From Phocoena phocoena (lineage: Eukaryota > Chordata > Mammalia > Artiodactyla > Phocoenidae), in contig NC_089234.1 in the NCBI RefSeq assembly GCF_963924675.1, positions 64,267,588-64,331,587 of the forward strand: 64,000 nt of DNA, read 5' to 3'. The translations under genes were made by a program, and so were the position numbers. The notes beneath the pieces are model-generated. The model saw only the letters and a program-made list of their open reading frames with translations, searched no databases and had not been told where the DNA came from. Each line of letters starts with the position of its first letter. Position 1 is the first letter of the stretch. This document shows positions 12,775-24,410 of this stretch, one piece after another.

Positions 12775-13259
12775 CTCTGGTCCTCTTTTTGCAAGGAAAC
12801 TGCTACCAGTTTCTGGTGAAAATTATAAAAAAGAATTGTTACACATCAGTATGTATGAATTTACTCTTCATCATAGCTGCCACTTGGTTGAATTTAACCA
12901 ATTTATTGTTCTGTGCTATTCTGGATTATTTTAATGTTGTTTCTATCTCTTGGTGAGGACTGATATTCCCCAGTAAGGCCATACAAATTGTTAAAATATG
13001 AAATGCTTTTGTACTTCCTCTCCCCCTCACTAGTGGCCTTCCTCCACTTGGTCTCTGCCTAGGACCCTCTAGACCTCCCCTAGACCCAGCAACTAAAAGG
13101 TGAACACCTTGCATAGATGGGGCTTTCCAAGACCCAGCTCCAAGCTAGACTCTGTTTGGTTGGGACCTAAGCCATGCTAGTTGTTAAATATTTTTAATAT
13201 CTCCCCTACTTCTAGGCAAATGAAATCTAATTGGATTCTGTATACTTCCTAAGACTTTT

Positions 13260-13560
13260 TTCTCTGGTTACAGTTCAAATCACACCAATGAAAGAATATA
13301 TGACAATTTATTTAACTAGTCCCACTTTGATGCACATTTAGGTTGTTTCTAGCTTTTTATTATCACAAAAAATACTGCTTTCCTTGACATCCATCTTTGT
13401 ACACATGTTCAGATTCCTAAATATATTTGTTTAGTCTAAGAATTTGTGAATATAAAATTTATGGATGTTGCCAGAATGCCTCCCCAAAAGATTTTTACCA
13501 ATATATACTTCAGCCAACAGTATATGAGACAGCTAACATTTCTTTAGCTTGTCAAAGAAG
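13260..13560 (-). repeat. Ancient L1-like remnant
   Basis: Words such as gatgcacatttaggttgttt, atactgctttccttgacatc and ggatgttgccagaatgcctc match the antisense pattern of very old L1. Highly diverged. Confidence 0.4.
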
Positions 13561-13889
13561 ATTTTAAAAAAGATTTAAAAGATGTTTTACTGAAACCAAT
13601 TTACCCTCTTTAGTTATGAAATTGAAAAAAAAAGAAGAGAAAAAATTATATTAGTTTAGTATGAGTGGCTCTTAATAAAACTATACCAGAATTCACAGGA
13701 TCATTGCTCTCTTTTCCAATTAATAATATTTTGATACTGTATTAAAATTTGCTGTGAATGAACATCAGATTTTCAGAACCTACCTTTTTGATATATGGGA
13801 TAACATTTGTCAGTTCTCAATGCCATGATTACTCAAAGATGCTAACAATAATTCTGTGATAATATATGCAGATTTTTAGTGCTCTGCAA

Positions 13890-14102
13890 TATCGTGGTTC
13901 TCAACCTAGAGTCCTTTTGCTTCCCAGAAGACATTTGACAATCTCTAGGGACATTTGAGATTGTTACAACGAGGAGGCTGGTGATACTGGCATCTAGTGG
14001 TTAGAGGTTAAGGATGCTGCTAAACGTCCTACAAGTCAAGACAGTCCCCCATAACAAATTATCCAGCCTAAAATGTCAATAGTGCTGGGAATGAGAAGCC
14101 CT
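13890..14102 (+). mobile_element. MER5A (non-autonomous hAT-Charlie)
   Basis: Clear MER5A text: gtggttctcaacct at the start, tactggcatctagtggttag, gatgctgctaaacgtcctac, caaattatccagcctaaaat, and agaagccctg at the end. Flanks ctgcaata and ctgtacta may be the decayed 8-bp duplication. Confidence 0.88.
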
Positions 14103-14109
14103 GCTGTAC

Positions 14110-15890
14110 TAAAATACACCTGGAAAAGGACATTTATCTAAACAGTTAAACATTCTCCCACTATCTTTTCTCCTGTGGTTTATCAATTTCTTCTCAAGAT
14201 TGTTGGCACAATTTTTCCATTTTAAAGACCATGTTCCTTAGTAGATAATATGAAAGCAAACTCAGAATATTGTCATTTTGCTTCCTCTCTGTACCTTGTT
14301 AACATAGGGGGAGGGAGGTTGTAACTTTTTTGTCCTTCCACCCTCACATGCAACCTAAAAGTTTTTGTGTTGTTTTGTGTGTTTTTTGTTTTTAACAAGT
14401 CTTTGCTCATTGTAGTTTTAGTCCACTCTTCTAATAGGCTAATACCACACTTATGTATTCATCCTTACATTTACCCTTTTCCGTCTTCTTTTGTATGTCC
14501 TTTAAAAATCTCAGTCTTTAGAAAGCACCTTGTATAGCACATTGAGTTATATTAGCATATGTTCTCTCCCATTTTTTTCCCCCCTCATTTGTGATTGCAG
14601 TAGTGGGTTTTATTTTTTCACCTGTCTTTCATTTTAGAATCTCTGCCTCTGGGAAATTCTTATATTTTCTCTGAACTGCTAAGAAGCCTAAGGTACTTGT
14701 CTTACTTTGCTTTTGGTTTTCTTCCTTGGCCGTAATGAACTCTAAGGTGATACGTTGAATTTTCCCCAAGGTTCCTGTCACTTTGACTTCACTAACACAT
14801 TCCTGTTTGTTGGTAAGAATTAAGCCCAGGGTAGCCCTTCCATTCTTAGTTTCTTTTGCTCTCTGAATGATGAAGTTGCTGATAGGCAGATGATAAAGGA
14901 GAGGAGTGATTCCTCAGGGCAGGTTTTAATTACTTTATTGTCTCTTTGGGTTTGCTGAATTCTTTTACTTAAAAATTTTTGCCACGTCTCTTTTTATCTT
15001 GACCTTTCACTTCAGTCAACTTTCTTTTCATTTTACATAACATTTCCATCATTTCTTACCTAGAATTTTTAAGTTTGGGTATTTCACTGAGAGCACAGAG
15101 TAGATGTATTCTAAATTTTCTTTTGTCTTGAGGATAATTTCCCTTGTCTTCCTCTTTTATTGTTATACAGTCTTTTAATTTTGGATTTTTTCTATTTACT
15201 TATTTTGAAAGACAAGAGATTTATTCAGTCCTGGTGTTTGTCATAAGTGAGATATATACATATCTATATCCCTTTTGAGCTCTGTCACTATCAATTTTGG
15301 AACCACAGAATTTCCCTCTCAACTCTTAAAGTGGAGGGCAAGTATCTTGCTGAATTTCTGGGCTACAGGAGCTATATATTCATTTGGGGCAACTATTCTC
15401 CTATTCCTATTGTTTGATCCTCTACTCCGAGATGAATTTAATCTTAGATAATTTGAAGCAATTCAGATTCACTTTTCTAAAAGGGACGCATAAAACCTAA
15501 TCTCTAGAATAGCCTCTGCCAGTGTTTTTTTGTGTTTCTGCTCCTACTGTTGGGGCTCTAATATCCCAGGGCACAATATGTCATTCTTCCCTTGTCCTAT
15601 TTTATCCTGTGTTGCATTTCTGGGAACTAAAATCTTCCAACTGAGTGTAGTTAGAAATATATTGCTGGGAGGTGGCCAGGAAATATCGCTGGCTATCTAA
15701 AAAGCAGCTGCTGTGCAGTAACAGGGTGAGAGCTGACTTTTTGGTTGGCTCTCTCAGGCTCAGGTCTCTGATAGGACGTCAAGATACATGGACGTGAGGG
15801 TCTGGCTCTGTGGCTGCTTTAAATTTAGGCACGAGGGAGTTCTAGGTCCCCCACCTCCCAGTTTGTTCCATTCATGAAGTAAGATAAGGT
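14110..15890. other. Intronic stretch with nothing assigned
   Basis: AT-rich, with no readable frame of interest. Some wording hints at old interspersed repeats, but no family could be named. Confidence 0.55.
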
Positions 15891-15894
15891 AGAG

Positions 15895-16065
15895 TAGCCA
15901 GATTTAGCAAATAAATATACAAGACACACAAGTTTGAATTTTAGGTAAACAAATTAATAATTTTTTAAGTATGTTTCTGGCATAGGACATATACCAGAAA
16001 ATTATTTATTGTTTATCTGAAATGCAAAGTTAACTGGTCATTCTGTATTTTATCTGGCAACTATA
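15895..16065. mobile_element. Palindromic MITE (MER53-like)
   Basis: A roughly 170-bp long inverted repeat. The left arm (tagccagatttagcaaataa ... ggtaaacaaattaataattt) pairs, with mismatches, with the right arm (aattatttattgtttatctg ... tattttatctggcaacta). It has no coding capacity. The family name is from memory. Confidence 0.7.
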
Positions 16066-16069
16066 AGGT

Positions 16070-17585
16070 AAGAGAAATTCCCCCCCAGTGTTTGAAACCA
16101 TTAATGAGGTCTTTATCCTTTTGTGTCTCAGGTACTGATGTAGCAGGGTATTTTTCTGGTTTTGTAAAGGTTGCCCTTCACAGTCTTTCTTCACCTTCAG
16201 GGCTGGCTGGTCAACACTGGGAGGACTGGAAGAAGTTTGTAGAGTCTGGGAACCTTCAGAGAGGAAAAGAGTGAAGACCTGGACTCCTTCCTTGCATTTA
16301 TTATTAGAAAGTTTTTTGTGCATTGAACTGGTCCCTGTTAAAAAAGGACCTAGTAAGAAAAAACATCAAAGACTTTAGGCTAGGACTCCTTGTTGTAGCC
16401 TGCATTGCCCAATGGGAGAGGCTGTTTGGGCACTTGTGTAACTGGAGGCAGAAGGCCCTGCTGACCCATCCGCTTGGTGCTTGGTGAACTTAAAAGCTCT
16501 AGGCGTGGCTGCCATGCTATACCTCTAAGGGAGCAGGCTGCTTCTCTCTTGAAGAATCACTGTGACCACTGTATTTGCAGCAGCAAAGGCAAGAGCACAG
16601 CAGGTGGAACGGTCACATGGAACTGCAGGGGATCCGTTTTCATGAGTAAACTGTGCCAGGAGCAGAACAGCAGCAGCCTTCAACAGGGCCCACTTGTATT
16701 CTAATAAAATTCTCTGGTTTTCTCTCTCTGAGGTATGTGGATCAAGAGGCCCCCAGACTTCTTGAACAATTTGAGGAATAAGAGAGATACTGGGCTCCCT
16801 GCCAGTCTGGCAATTGGGAAGTGGTTTTAATTTGAAAAATTAATAGATGGGACCTCCTTTTTACCCCAAACTATTGAAGTAGTTCCTACTATTAGCACAT
16901 ATATACATATATTTTACAAATATGACATCATAACATATATTGTTTTATAATAGCTAAGTTCTGTAAAAGTTTCTTTTTTCTTTTTCCAAGATGTCATGAC
17001 CTGAGAAGACTATATATATTTTCCTGTGGTCTTGTGCTCAGCAGTTTTAAAAATATAGCTTAGTTCAATAAATACATGTTAACGGAAGAATATCAAGTTT
17101 TGTGATTCTTTACAATTCTTGCATATTTTTCATCTTTTTCAGTCTGTATCCATTAATATTTTTAAAAGAGCAAGCTCAAAATTTCACCAGTAATAATTAG
17201 TCATCCTTGGTAATTTAAAAAATTTTGATTACTTGTTTAACTTTGCTGCCTTAGTTTATATCATATAATCTTGCATTTATACACATGCTAAGTTAAAACA
17301 TATTGATTGTTGATCCTCTTGATTGCATTCTTCTAGGGAGAAATATAGGAGCGTGTTTATTATGGTCTTAGGGTAGGAAATAATTTCTTAACTAAGACCC
17401 CCAAAACATAAGCAATGAAGTAAAAGACTGAAATATTTAATTATATTAACATAAAACCCTTCTTTGTGGAAAAAAGTAACATAAAAGAAGATAAATGAAA
17501 GCTACCAACTGAGAGGATATATTTTATAAATCATTCATATAAAATGGATTGCATTATTTTTCCCCATTCTTTTCCTTCCCTGTAT
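16070..17585. other. Intronic stretch with nothing assigned
   Basis: Contains small chance frames (for example 16,474-16,704) without recognisable domains. Confidence 0.55.
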
Positions 17586-17589
17586 CCAG

Positions 17590-17975
17590 GCCCTTTGCCA
17601 TATGATGTTGCAGTTCTTCCCACTAGAGGCAGAGTATATTTCCCTGCACCATTAGTGTTAGACTTGGTTGTGTGACTTGCTTTGCCCATTGAAATGTGGG
17701 CAGAAGAGGCAGAGTACTAGTTTGAAGCTTATATCTTAAGAGGCATTGTGTTTCCCATTGTCCTTGTATTTTTGTTGTTGCCATGGGAAAAACATGGTTC
17801 TGGTAGCTGGCTTGTCCAAGGAGGATGCGAAACATGTGGAATAGATCTGGATTCCAAAACTACAGCTTGGAGTAAGCCCAGCCAGGCCCATCCTGCATTA
17901 GCTGACCCCAGCCAACCTGAAAATGTACAAGAGAGAATAAATGTTTTATCCCACTGAGTTTTAGGGTGGTTTCTT
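17590..17975 (+). repeat. Ancient LTR-like repeat, family unassigned
   Basis: Resembles a common mammalian LTR-type repeat: gccatatgatgttgcagttc, gtgtgacttgctttgcccat, and a 3' part with gagaataaatgttttatccc followed by gagttttagggtggtttctt. Boundaries are approximate. Confidence 0.4.
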
Positions 17976-18333
17976 ATGTAGCCTTATTGAGGAAATAGCT
18001 GGGTCATAGACTCATTCAATGAAAATGATCTAAGAACTCCTAAAAAATTAATGAGGAAAAGAACAATCTTAACAGGGAAATGGGTCCATGATAAGTGAAA
18101 AAGTAATTCATAGATGAGAAAATTGGAATGACCAATACATAAGTGAAAAGACATTTAGCTTGTTTCACTAGTTATCAGGTAAATACAAATTAAATCAATG
18201 ATGAGATAGTTTATCATACCTATTAGATGGGCAAAAATTAATGTCTGGCAATAACCTAGTATCTATAAGGACGTGAAGAAAATAGAACTTTTATATGCAG
18301 ATGGTGGAATGTTTAAGAATATAAAGAGAGAAC

Positions 18334-18550
18334 GGGGCTTCCCTGGTGGCGCAGTGGTTGAGAGTCCGCCTGCCGGTGCAGGGGACACGGGTTCGTGCCC
18401 CGGTCCGGGAAGATCCCACATGCCGCGGAGCGGCTGGGCCCGTGAGCCATGGCCGCTGAGCCTGCGCGTCCGGAGCCTGTGTTCCCGCAACGGGAGAGGC
18501 CACAACAGTGAGAGGCCCGCGTACCGCAAAAAAAAAAAAAAAAGATGATA
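18334..18550 (+). mobile_element. CHR-type SINE
   Basis: The head ggggcttccctggtggcgca shows A-box-like gtggcgcagtggttgagag and B-box-like gggttcgtgcccc; the A-run is at 18,528-18,543. Target sequence aagaatataaagagag lies at 18,315-18,330 and 18,554-18,569. Confidence 0.93.
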
Positions 18551-18569
18551 AAAAAGAATATAAAGAGAG

Positions 18570-18690
18570 GGACTTCCCTGGTGGTCCAGTGGTTAAGACT
18601 CTGGACTTCCACTGCGGGGGACACAGGTTAGATCCCTGGCCAGGGAACTAAGATCCCGCATGCTGCGCAGCATGGCCAAAAGAAAAAAAA
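18570..18690 (+). mobile_element. Short CHR-type SINE inserted beside the previous one
   Basis: gacttccctggtggtccagt head, about 120 bp, with an A-rich tail (agaaaaaaaataaag). The flanking target sequence occurs a third time at 18,693-18,708 (aagaatacaaagagag). Confidence 0.9.
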
Positions 18691-19119
18691 TAAAGAATAC
18701 AAAGAGAGACATAGTAAGCAGGGAGAGGATATTTTTGAGGAATATAATTGACAAAGGATTATATATAAAACATACAGAGAATTTTTGGAAATTTGAGAAA
18801 TTTCCAAAACAGGCAACCTAGGAGAAAAATTGGTAAGAAAAATATAGGTAAGCAGTCCACAGAAAGGAGTGTTTTAAGCTAGTTAACCTAAAACAGATCA
18901 CCAATTACATTGGTAATCAGAAATGAAAATTAAAACAACAATGAGATCAACTTGTACCTCCCATGGTGGCAGAAGTTGAAATGTCATGCAGTATCTTGTG
19001 CTGGTGAGGAGATGGGGACATGTGAGTCCATGTGGTCTGCTGGTAATATTTTGGAGACGAATTTGGTAGTATTTGTTGAAATTGAATACTCGCATACATT
19101 CTGACCCAGAAATTCTACT

Positions 19120-19515
19120 TCTGAATTGTATTATTTTCTAGTGCTGCCATAACAAAATTCCACATGCTGGGTGGCTTAAACAACAGAAATTTATTTTCTC
19201 ATAGTTTGAAGGCTAGAAGTCTAAGATCAAGGTGTCAGTAGGTTTGTTTTTTTCCTGAGGCTTCTCTCCTTGGCTTGCAAATAGCTGTTTTTTTGCTATA
19301 TCCTCACATGGTCATCCCTCTGTGTGTGTTGGTGTCCTTACCTCCTCTTCTTATAAGGATACCATTTATAGTGAATTAAGGCCCACCATAATGGCCTCAT
19401 TTTAACTTAATCACATCCTTAAAGACCTTGTTTCCAATAAAGCCAAATTCTGAGGTACGGAGGGTTGGTACTACAGACATGAATTTTGAGTAGGGCACAA
19501 TTCAGCCCACAGCAG
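19120..19515 (-). repeat. MaLR-like (MLT1-type) LTR, antisense
   Basis: Words typical of an antisense MaLR LTR: agtgctgccataacaaaatt, tggcttaaacaacagaaatt, ctcatagtttgaaggctaga, tggcctcattttaacttaat, ggcacaattcagcccacagc. Family assignment is tentative. Confidence 0.55.
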
Positions 19516-20262
19516 AATATATATATATTAGAGGAACTCTTGCATAGGTACACAAAAATACACATATGAGAATGTTTATTATAGCATTGTTTCCTATAGT
19601 AAAGGGTTGAATACTACCTAAACATACTTGAATAGGGATATGGGCAGATAAAATACATTATAAATGCGTCTGATAAAATGCTACAAATGCAAAATAAAAG
19701 AACAAACTAAATCGGTCACATTAATTGAGAACTCATTTTTCTCAAATAATAAGAAATCTGTAGGTGAGAAGTTCAGAACTGATAACATCAAAGACCTAAG
19801 CTCTTTCTATACTTCTGCTCTGTCATCTTTCTTCCTCAGGTTTGCAGTAAGACTGCTTTATGTCCAGGCATCATACCACAGATAATAGAAGGAAGGGTGA
19901 AGGGCTATGGCAACATTGTCTGACATCCTTTTTATAGGGAAAGCAAAAGCTTTGCCAGAAACCCTCTCAGCAAACATCTGCTGTTATCTCATTGGCCAGA
20001 ATTCTGTCATATGCCATTCTGAGTTGCAAAGAAGGCTGGAAAATCTAATGTCTTGCTTCCATAGCAGTGAAAGGCAAGGGGGAGCTGGGTTTATGTATTG
20101 AGTGAGCTAACCTGTGGTTATAGTTTGACATCAATAGACTGTGAAAATGTAATGTTGAGATGAGAAAGTGAGAGAGAGAGAGAGAAAGATTGAGAAGTAG
20201 GAAGAGATGGGAAGTACAATACTGTTTGTGTAAATTTAAAAATCCACACACACATAAGGCCA

Positions 20263-20316
20263 TATACCATTGTAAAGATATATACCATTGTAAAGGTATC
20301 TACCATTGTAAAGGTA
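20263..20316. repeat. 18-bp minisatellite, three copies
   Basis: Unit tataccattgtaaagrta repeated at 20,263, 20,281 and 20,299 (the third starts tc). A (GA)n run lies nearby at 20,169-20,187. Confidence 0.95.
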
Positions 20317-21101
20317 TATATATCATATGTAAAAAAACTTACGGAAAGTTGATTGGAAAGGTACCCATGAAATACTACAGATTGGATGCCTATAGGAAGG
20401 AGGGAGGGAAATGGAACTGAGGCTGAGGGATACAGAATATGATAGAAACAACAACAAAAAACAACCACCAAAAAACAGGATTTTCACAGACCAGTTGCAT
20501 GAATTGAACTTCACAGAGGAGCATGATTGATTGTGTCAGTCTAATGCTTTGTATTCAAGACCCAGAAGGAAAAAAGCTGGGATGAGTCAGGTCATGTGTG
20601 TGGGTTACTCAGCCTATTGGACAAGGTCATTATTTAGAGTAGAAAAAAATGTGATTCACTATGTTAACAACTGAGTTTAATTATTTTCCTTTACTCTGTG
20701 ATAAGCACCATTCTTTTCACTACAGTTGAAGGTCTGATGTTACAGTTTAAGTTTAGGGACGGTAGCAGTTATTTTTTGGATAATTTAGGGATATTGTAAG
20801 CTTTGAAACATGGATTTTCTTTGTGTTTGTACATATTTTTCCTGTGTTCCATAAGGCAAAATTAGTAGAGTTGACTTTTAGAGGGTCAGTGGGGACAAGA
20901 GTAAAATAAACCTGGCTACTTGGTAGTGAAATCCATCATGCTCTAGTTTTCTGTTATTATCTTTGGAAACAGAGAGTGGGAGAAACATTTCCTTCTTCTC
21001 TTTCTAATATAGTCTCAGTGACTGACTGGCTCTCTGCTCTGGAATGAAGCGGATTGGCACAACTCCATAAGTCTTATGTGGGAACAAGACACCAGAGGAC
21101 C

Positions 21102-21230
21102 TTCCTCCCTTCCTTCCCTCCTTCCTTCCTTCCTCCCTTCCTTCCCTCCTTCCTTCCTTCCTTCCTTCCTTCCTTCCTCCCTTCCTTCCTTCCTTCCTTC
21201 CTTCCTTCCTTCCTTTCTTTCTTTTTCTTA
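21102..21230. repeat. (CCTT)n pyrimidine microsatellite
   Basis: About 125 bp of ccttcctt with occasional ccctt interruptions, ending in ctttctttcttttt. Both strands give meaningless SFLPSFLP / EGRKEGRK frames. Confidence 0.97.
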
Positions 21231-21374
21231 TTGTCATTATTTTGCTTTTAGTTTTGTATTCTGTCCTTAAACCATCCCATACTCAATCCTCTAAATAACA
21301 TACACAATTTATTAATATGTGTTAGTATGTCTTGTGTTTATTAAGCATTTGTTATGACTTTGGAAGCAGCTTTT

Positions 21375-21922
21375 TTTTTAAACATCTTTATTGGAGTATA
21401 ATTGCTTTACAATGGTGTGTCAGTTTCTGCTTTATAACAAAGTGAATCAGTTATACATATGTTCCCATATCTCTTCCCTCTTGTGTCTCCCTCCCTCCCA
21501 CCCTCCCTATCCCACCCCTCTAGGTGGTCACAAACCACCTAGCTGATCTCCCTGTGCTATGCTGCTACTTCCCACTAGCTATCTATTTTACGTTTGGTAG
21601 TGTATATATGTCCATGCCACCCTCTAACTTTGTCACAGCTTACCCTTCCCCCTCCCCATATCCTCAAGTCCATGCTCTAGTAGGTCTGTGTCTTTATTCC
21701 CGTCTTACCCCTAGGTTCTTCATGACCCTTTATTTTTTTCTTAGATTCCATATATATGTGTTGCATACGGTATTTGTTTTTCTCTTTCTGACTTACTTTA
21801 CTCTGTATGAGAGACTCTACGTCCATCCACCTCACTACAAATAACTCAATTTCGTTTCTTTTTATGGCTGAGTAATATTCCATTGTATATATGTGCCACA
21901 TCTTCTTTATCCATTCATCTGT
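21375..21922 (-). mobile_element. 5'-truncated L1, antisense
   Basis: 3' UTR and the last part of ORF2 (minus strand [19 protein letters not shown]). Target duplication tggaagcagctttt at 21,361-21,374 and 21,923-21,936. It resembles the young 8.3-kb copy in its 3' UTR. Confidence 0.93.
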
Positions 21923-21939
21923 TGGAAGCAGCTTTTAAG

Positions 21940-23630
21940 CTCTTCCATTTTAGGACCATGATTCCTTGTTACCTAATTATAAATTATTATCATGGATGGG
22001 GTAGAACTTCCCTTGGTGAAACGGATTTAATTTGCTAAATAAAAATGTGTGAACTTAATGACTCTTCACCAACTTTTAAATCAGATGGGCAATCTGTTAT
22101 CTTTCACAGCAGTCTTCTAAAATTCAATGACATCTGGATTTGGAAAAGTAGAATTCCACAAAGAGAAACTTATCTTTCCACAAAATAGCAATAATTGACT
22201 AATGAATTATTTAATACTATAATTAGCACTCCATTAGAGCCTATGAGTAATTTTATAAGTAATTACCCTTCATATCAGTTTTATAGGTCTCACTTCACAT
22301 GAAGAAACCAGGGTAAATGGGAATCAATGTGGACAAGGCCAAGCAAAGTAAAGTAGGGCTTGAATCTGAACTAAGTTTGTCTTGCCTTTCTGCCTATTCT
22401 TTTCACGACTTCCCTTCTTTTCCTACCCCTAGTGGGTACTTGTTTTGCAAAGTACTGTCTTTGGCGCCTTATCTCCCTCTACTCAGCCTTGGGAGAGCTC
22501 TTCTACTCTCATGGTTTAAGGCGTAACACGGATGCATAGCTACCATATCTTGATTTTTCTCCTGAGCTCCAGGATTCTGAATTTCTAGCTCCCCATTGTT
22601 TTTCTAAGCCACAAATAGAATGGAGTCTAATAAGGCCTTTAGATATAGGTTCTTAAGGCACCTGGAAAAACCAAAAATCATTAAATGGGACGCAGTTCAG
22701 GAGTGCCTGTGTCAGGGAACCAAACTCTGAGTTGGAAAGTAAAGTGGAATTAAGTGGTTAACTGAAAACAGAAAAAAAATATTAGTTATCTGTATATTCT
22801 AAAATGTGTGGGTGATAGGTAAGAAGGATAAGCAAATTACTTGCAAAACATACTTTTCTGTTTCCTCCTGGATGCTTATCTTATAAGTTAATTTGAGAAA
22901 TAATTTTAAGTATCGCTTTTGTATTATAGAGAATACATCAGTTTAGAAAATTGAAGTTACAAAATTTTATGAAAGAATCAATAACAGTTGAGATGTTATA
23001 CTTTATTTCCAAATGTAAAATATAAGTTTTAATGGCTACCATCAGTTACTATATGAGGAAAGAAACTGCCATATTCAGGTATTAAAAATAATTTTATAGA
23101 GTGAAGAACCCCAAACTTGCTTTCATTATAAGGAATAGAATTCTCTTTTAAAGAAGCTATAATTTCCTATTTTGAATCACAACTGAGGAAGAGAATGATT
23201 ATTTCTTTTCTCTTTGGAAAATTTAATACTTTCGTATAAAGGATATGTCATTAGTGGCAAGCCTAGGAACATGAGAAGAGAGATCACTCTGAGCCTTTAG
23301 ATCTGTTTTATTTTTGCCATAGTTAACAGTAGACTTAATGTTTGTGATAATAGCTTTAGAGAAGTGTGGAAACTTTTAATCTTTGGTCAAGATAAATTTG
23401 TGGTAGTTAATGATGTTAGCTAATTAGATAGTAAGATCTTTATTTTTAGAGTAAATCAGGCAAATCAATGTTCATGCTTTTCCAAACTGAAGTGGGTGTT
23501 AAGTTGTAAAATAAAGAATTTGCAGCTTGTATGAGGACTTTGTTAGTCATAACATTTCATGCTCATGAGAAATAATGCAGTGATAACAGGAAACATATCT
23601 TCTAATATTACCTTATAGCTCCTAATATAT
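21940..23630. other. Intronic stretch with nothing recognised
   Basis: AT-rich single-copy-looking DNA between an L1 and a SINE. No feature supported. Confidence 0.6.
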
Positions 23631-23647
23631 AATCGACAGCCAATATT

Positions 23648-23856
23648 TTTTTTTTTTTTTTTTGCGATACGCGGGCCTCTCACTGCTGTGGCCTCTCCCG
23701 TTGTGGAGCACAGGCTCCGGACGCGCAGGCTCAGCGGCCATGGCTCACGGGCCCAGCCGCTGCCGCGGCATGTGGGATCTTCCCGGACCGGGGCACGAAC
23801 CCATGTCCCCTGCATCGGCAGGCGGACTCCCAACCACTGCGCCACCAGGGAAGCCC
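23648..23856 (-). mobile_element. CHR-type SINE
   Basis: T-run, gcgatacgcgggcctctcac, and head gccaccagggaagcccc. Exact 14-bp target duplication cgacagccaatatt at 23,634-23,647 and 23,857-23,870 indicates a recent insertion. Confidence 0.95.
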
Positions 23857-24410
23857 CGACAGCCAATATTAAACAGGGCAATTAGAAAATATTAAACAGT
23901 TTACAAATGTCATATGTAAACTTTGAAGATAAATTAATTATTTTGTTTAATAGGGCAGTTTTATTTTTTGGAATTTGTTTTTGGATTTTCTAATGGGGCT
24001 TAGAATCTTTATGTAGAGTTTTTGTTGTTTGCTTTTTTGTCCCAGAAGATCTAGGGTTGTGCAAAGTCATTGTGATGATTGAACCCAATTCTGATGCATG
24101 TGATTGAGTTGATAGAGGAAGAAATAATGGTAGACTTTGTCACAGATGAGAAATATTAAACACTAATGTGGGCTCTATAAGTCAAATTTATATGGGCAAA
24201 TAAAATGGGATATTTCTAAACACATTTAATAGGGAAAGTTGAAATGGTGTGCCCCAGTTCCTAGTTCAAGTATAGAAAGAAATGTCATTGGACTCAATAC
24301 TGTGGCCTTTCAGAATCAGATGATACCCTCTGCTGGCTAAATGTGGGATTGCGTTTAAAAATGAATGGCTGGAAAGGAACTGCATTTCCAGAGAGACACA
24401 TCAAGAGGGC

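Noticed and set aside
18334..18420. tRNA gene
   Set aside because: A- and B-box-like motifs are the tRNA-derived head of a CHR SINE. There is no tRNA cloverleaf with a proper acceptor stem.
21004..21270. Lys/Glu/Gly/Arg-repeat and Ser/Phe/Leu/Pro-repeat proteins
   Set aside because: Pure translations of the (CCTT)n microsatellite; the same applies to frames at 39,761-40,027.
23543..23885. Recurring small proteins containing MASPVVEHRLR or GFPGGAVVESPPADAGD
   Set aside because: These recur at each CHR SINE on both strands and are repeat translations, not a gene family.
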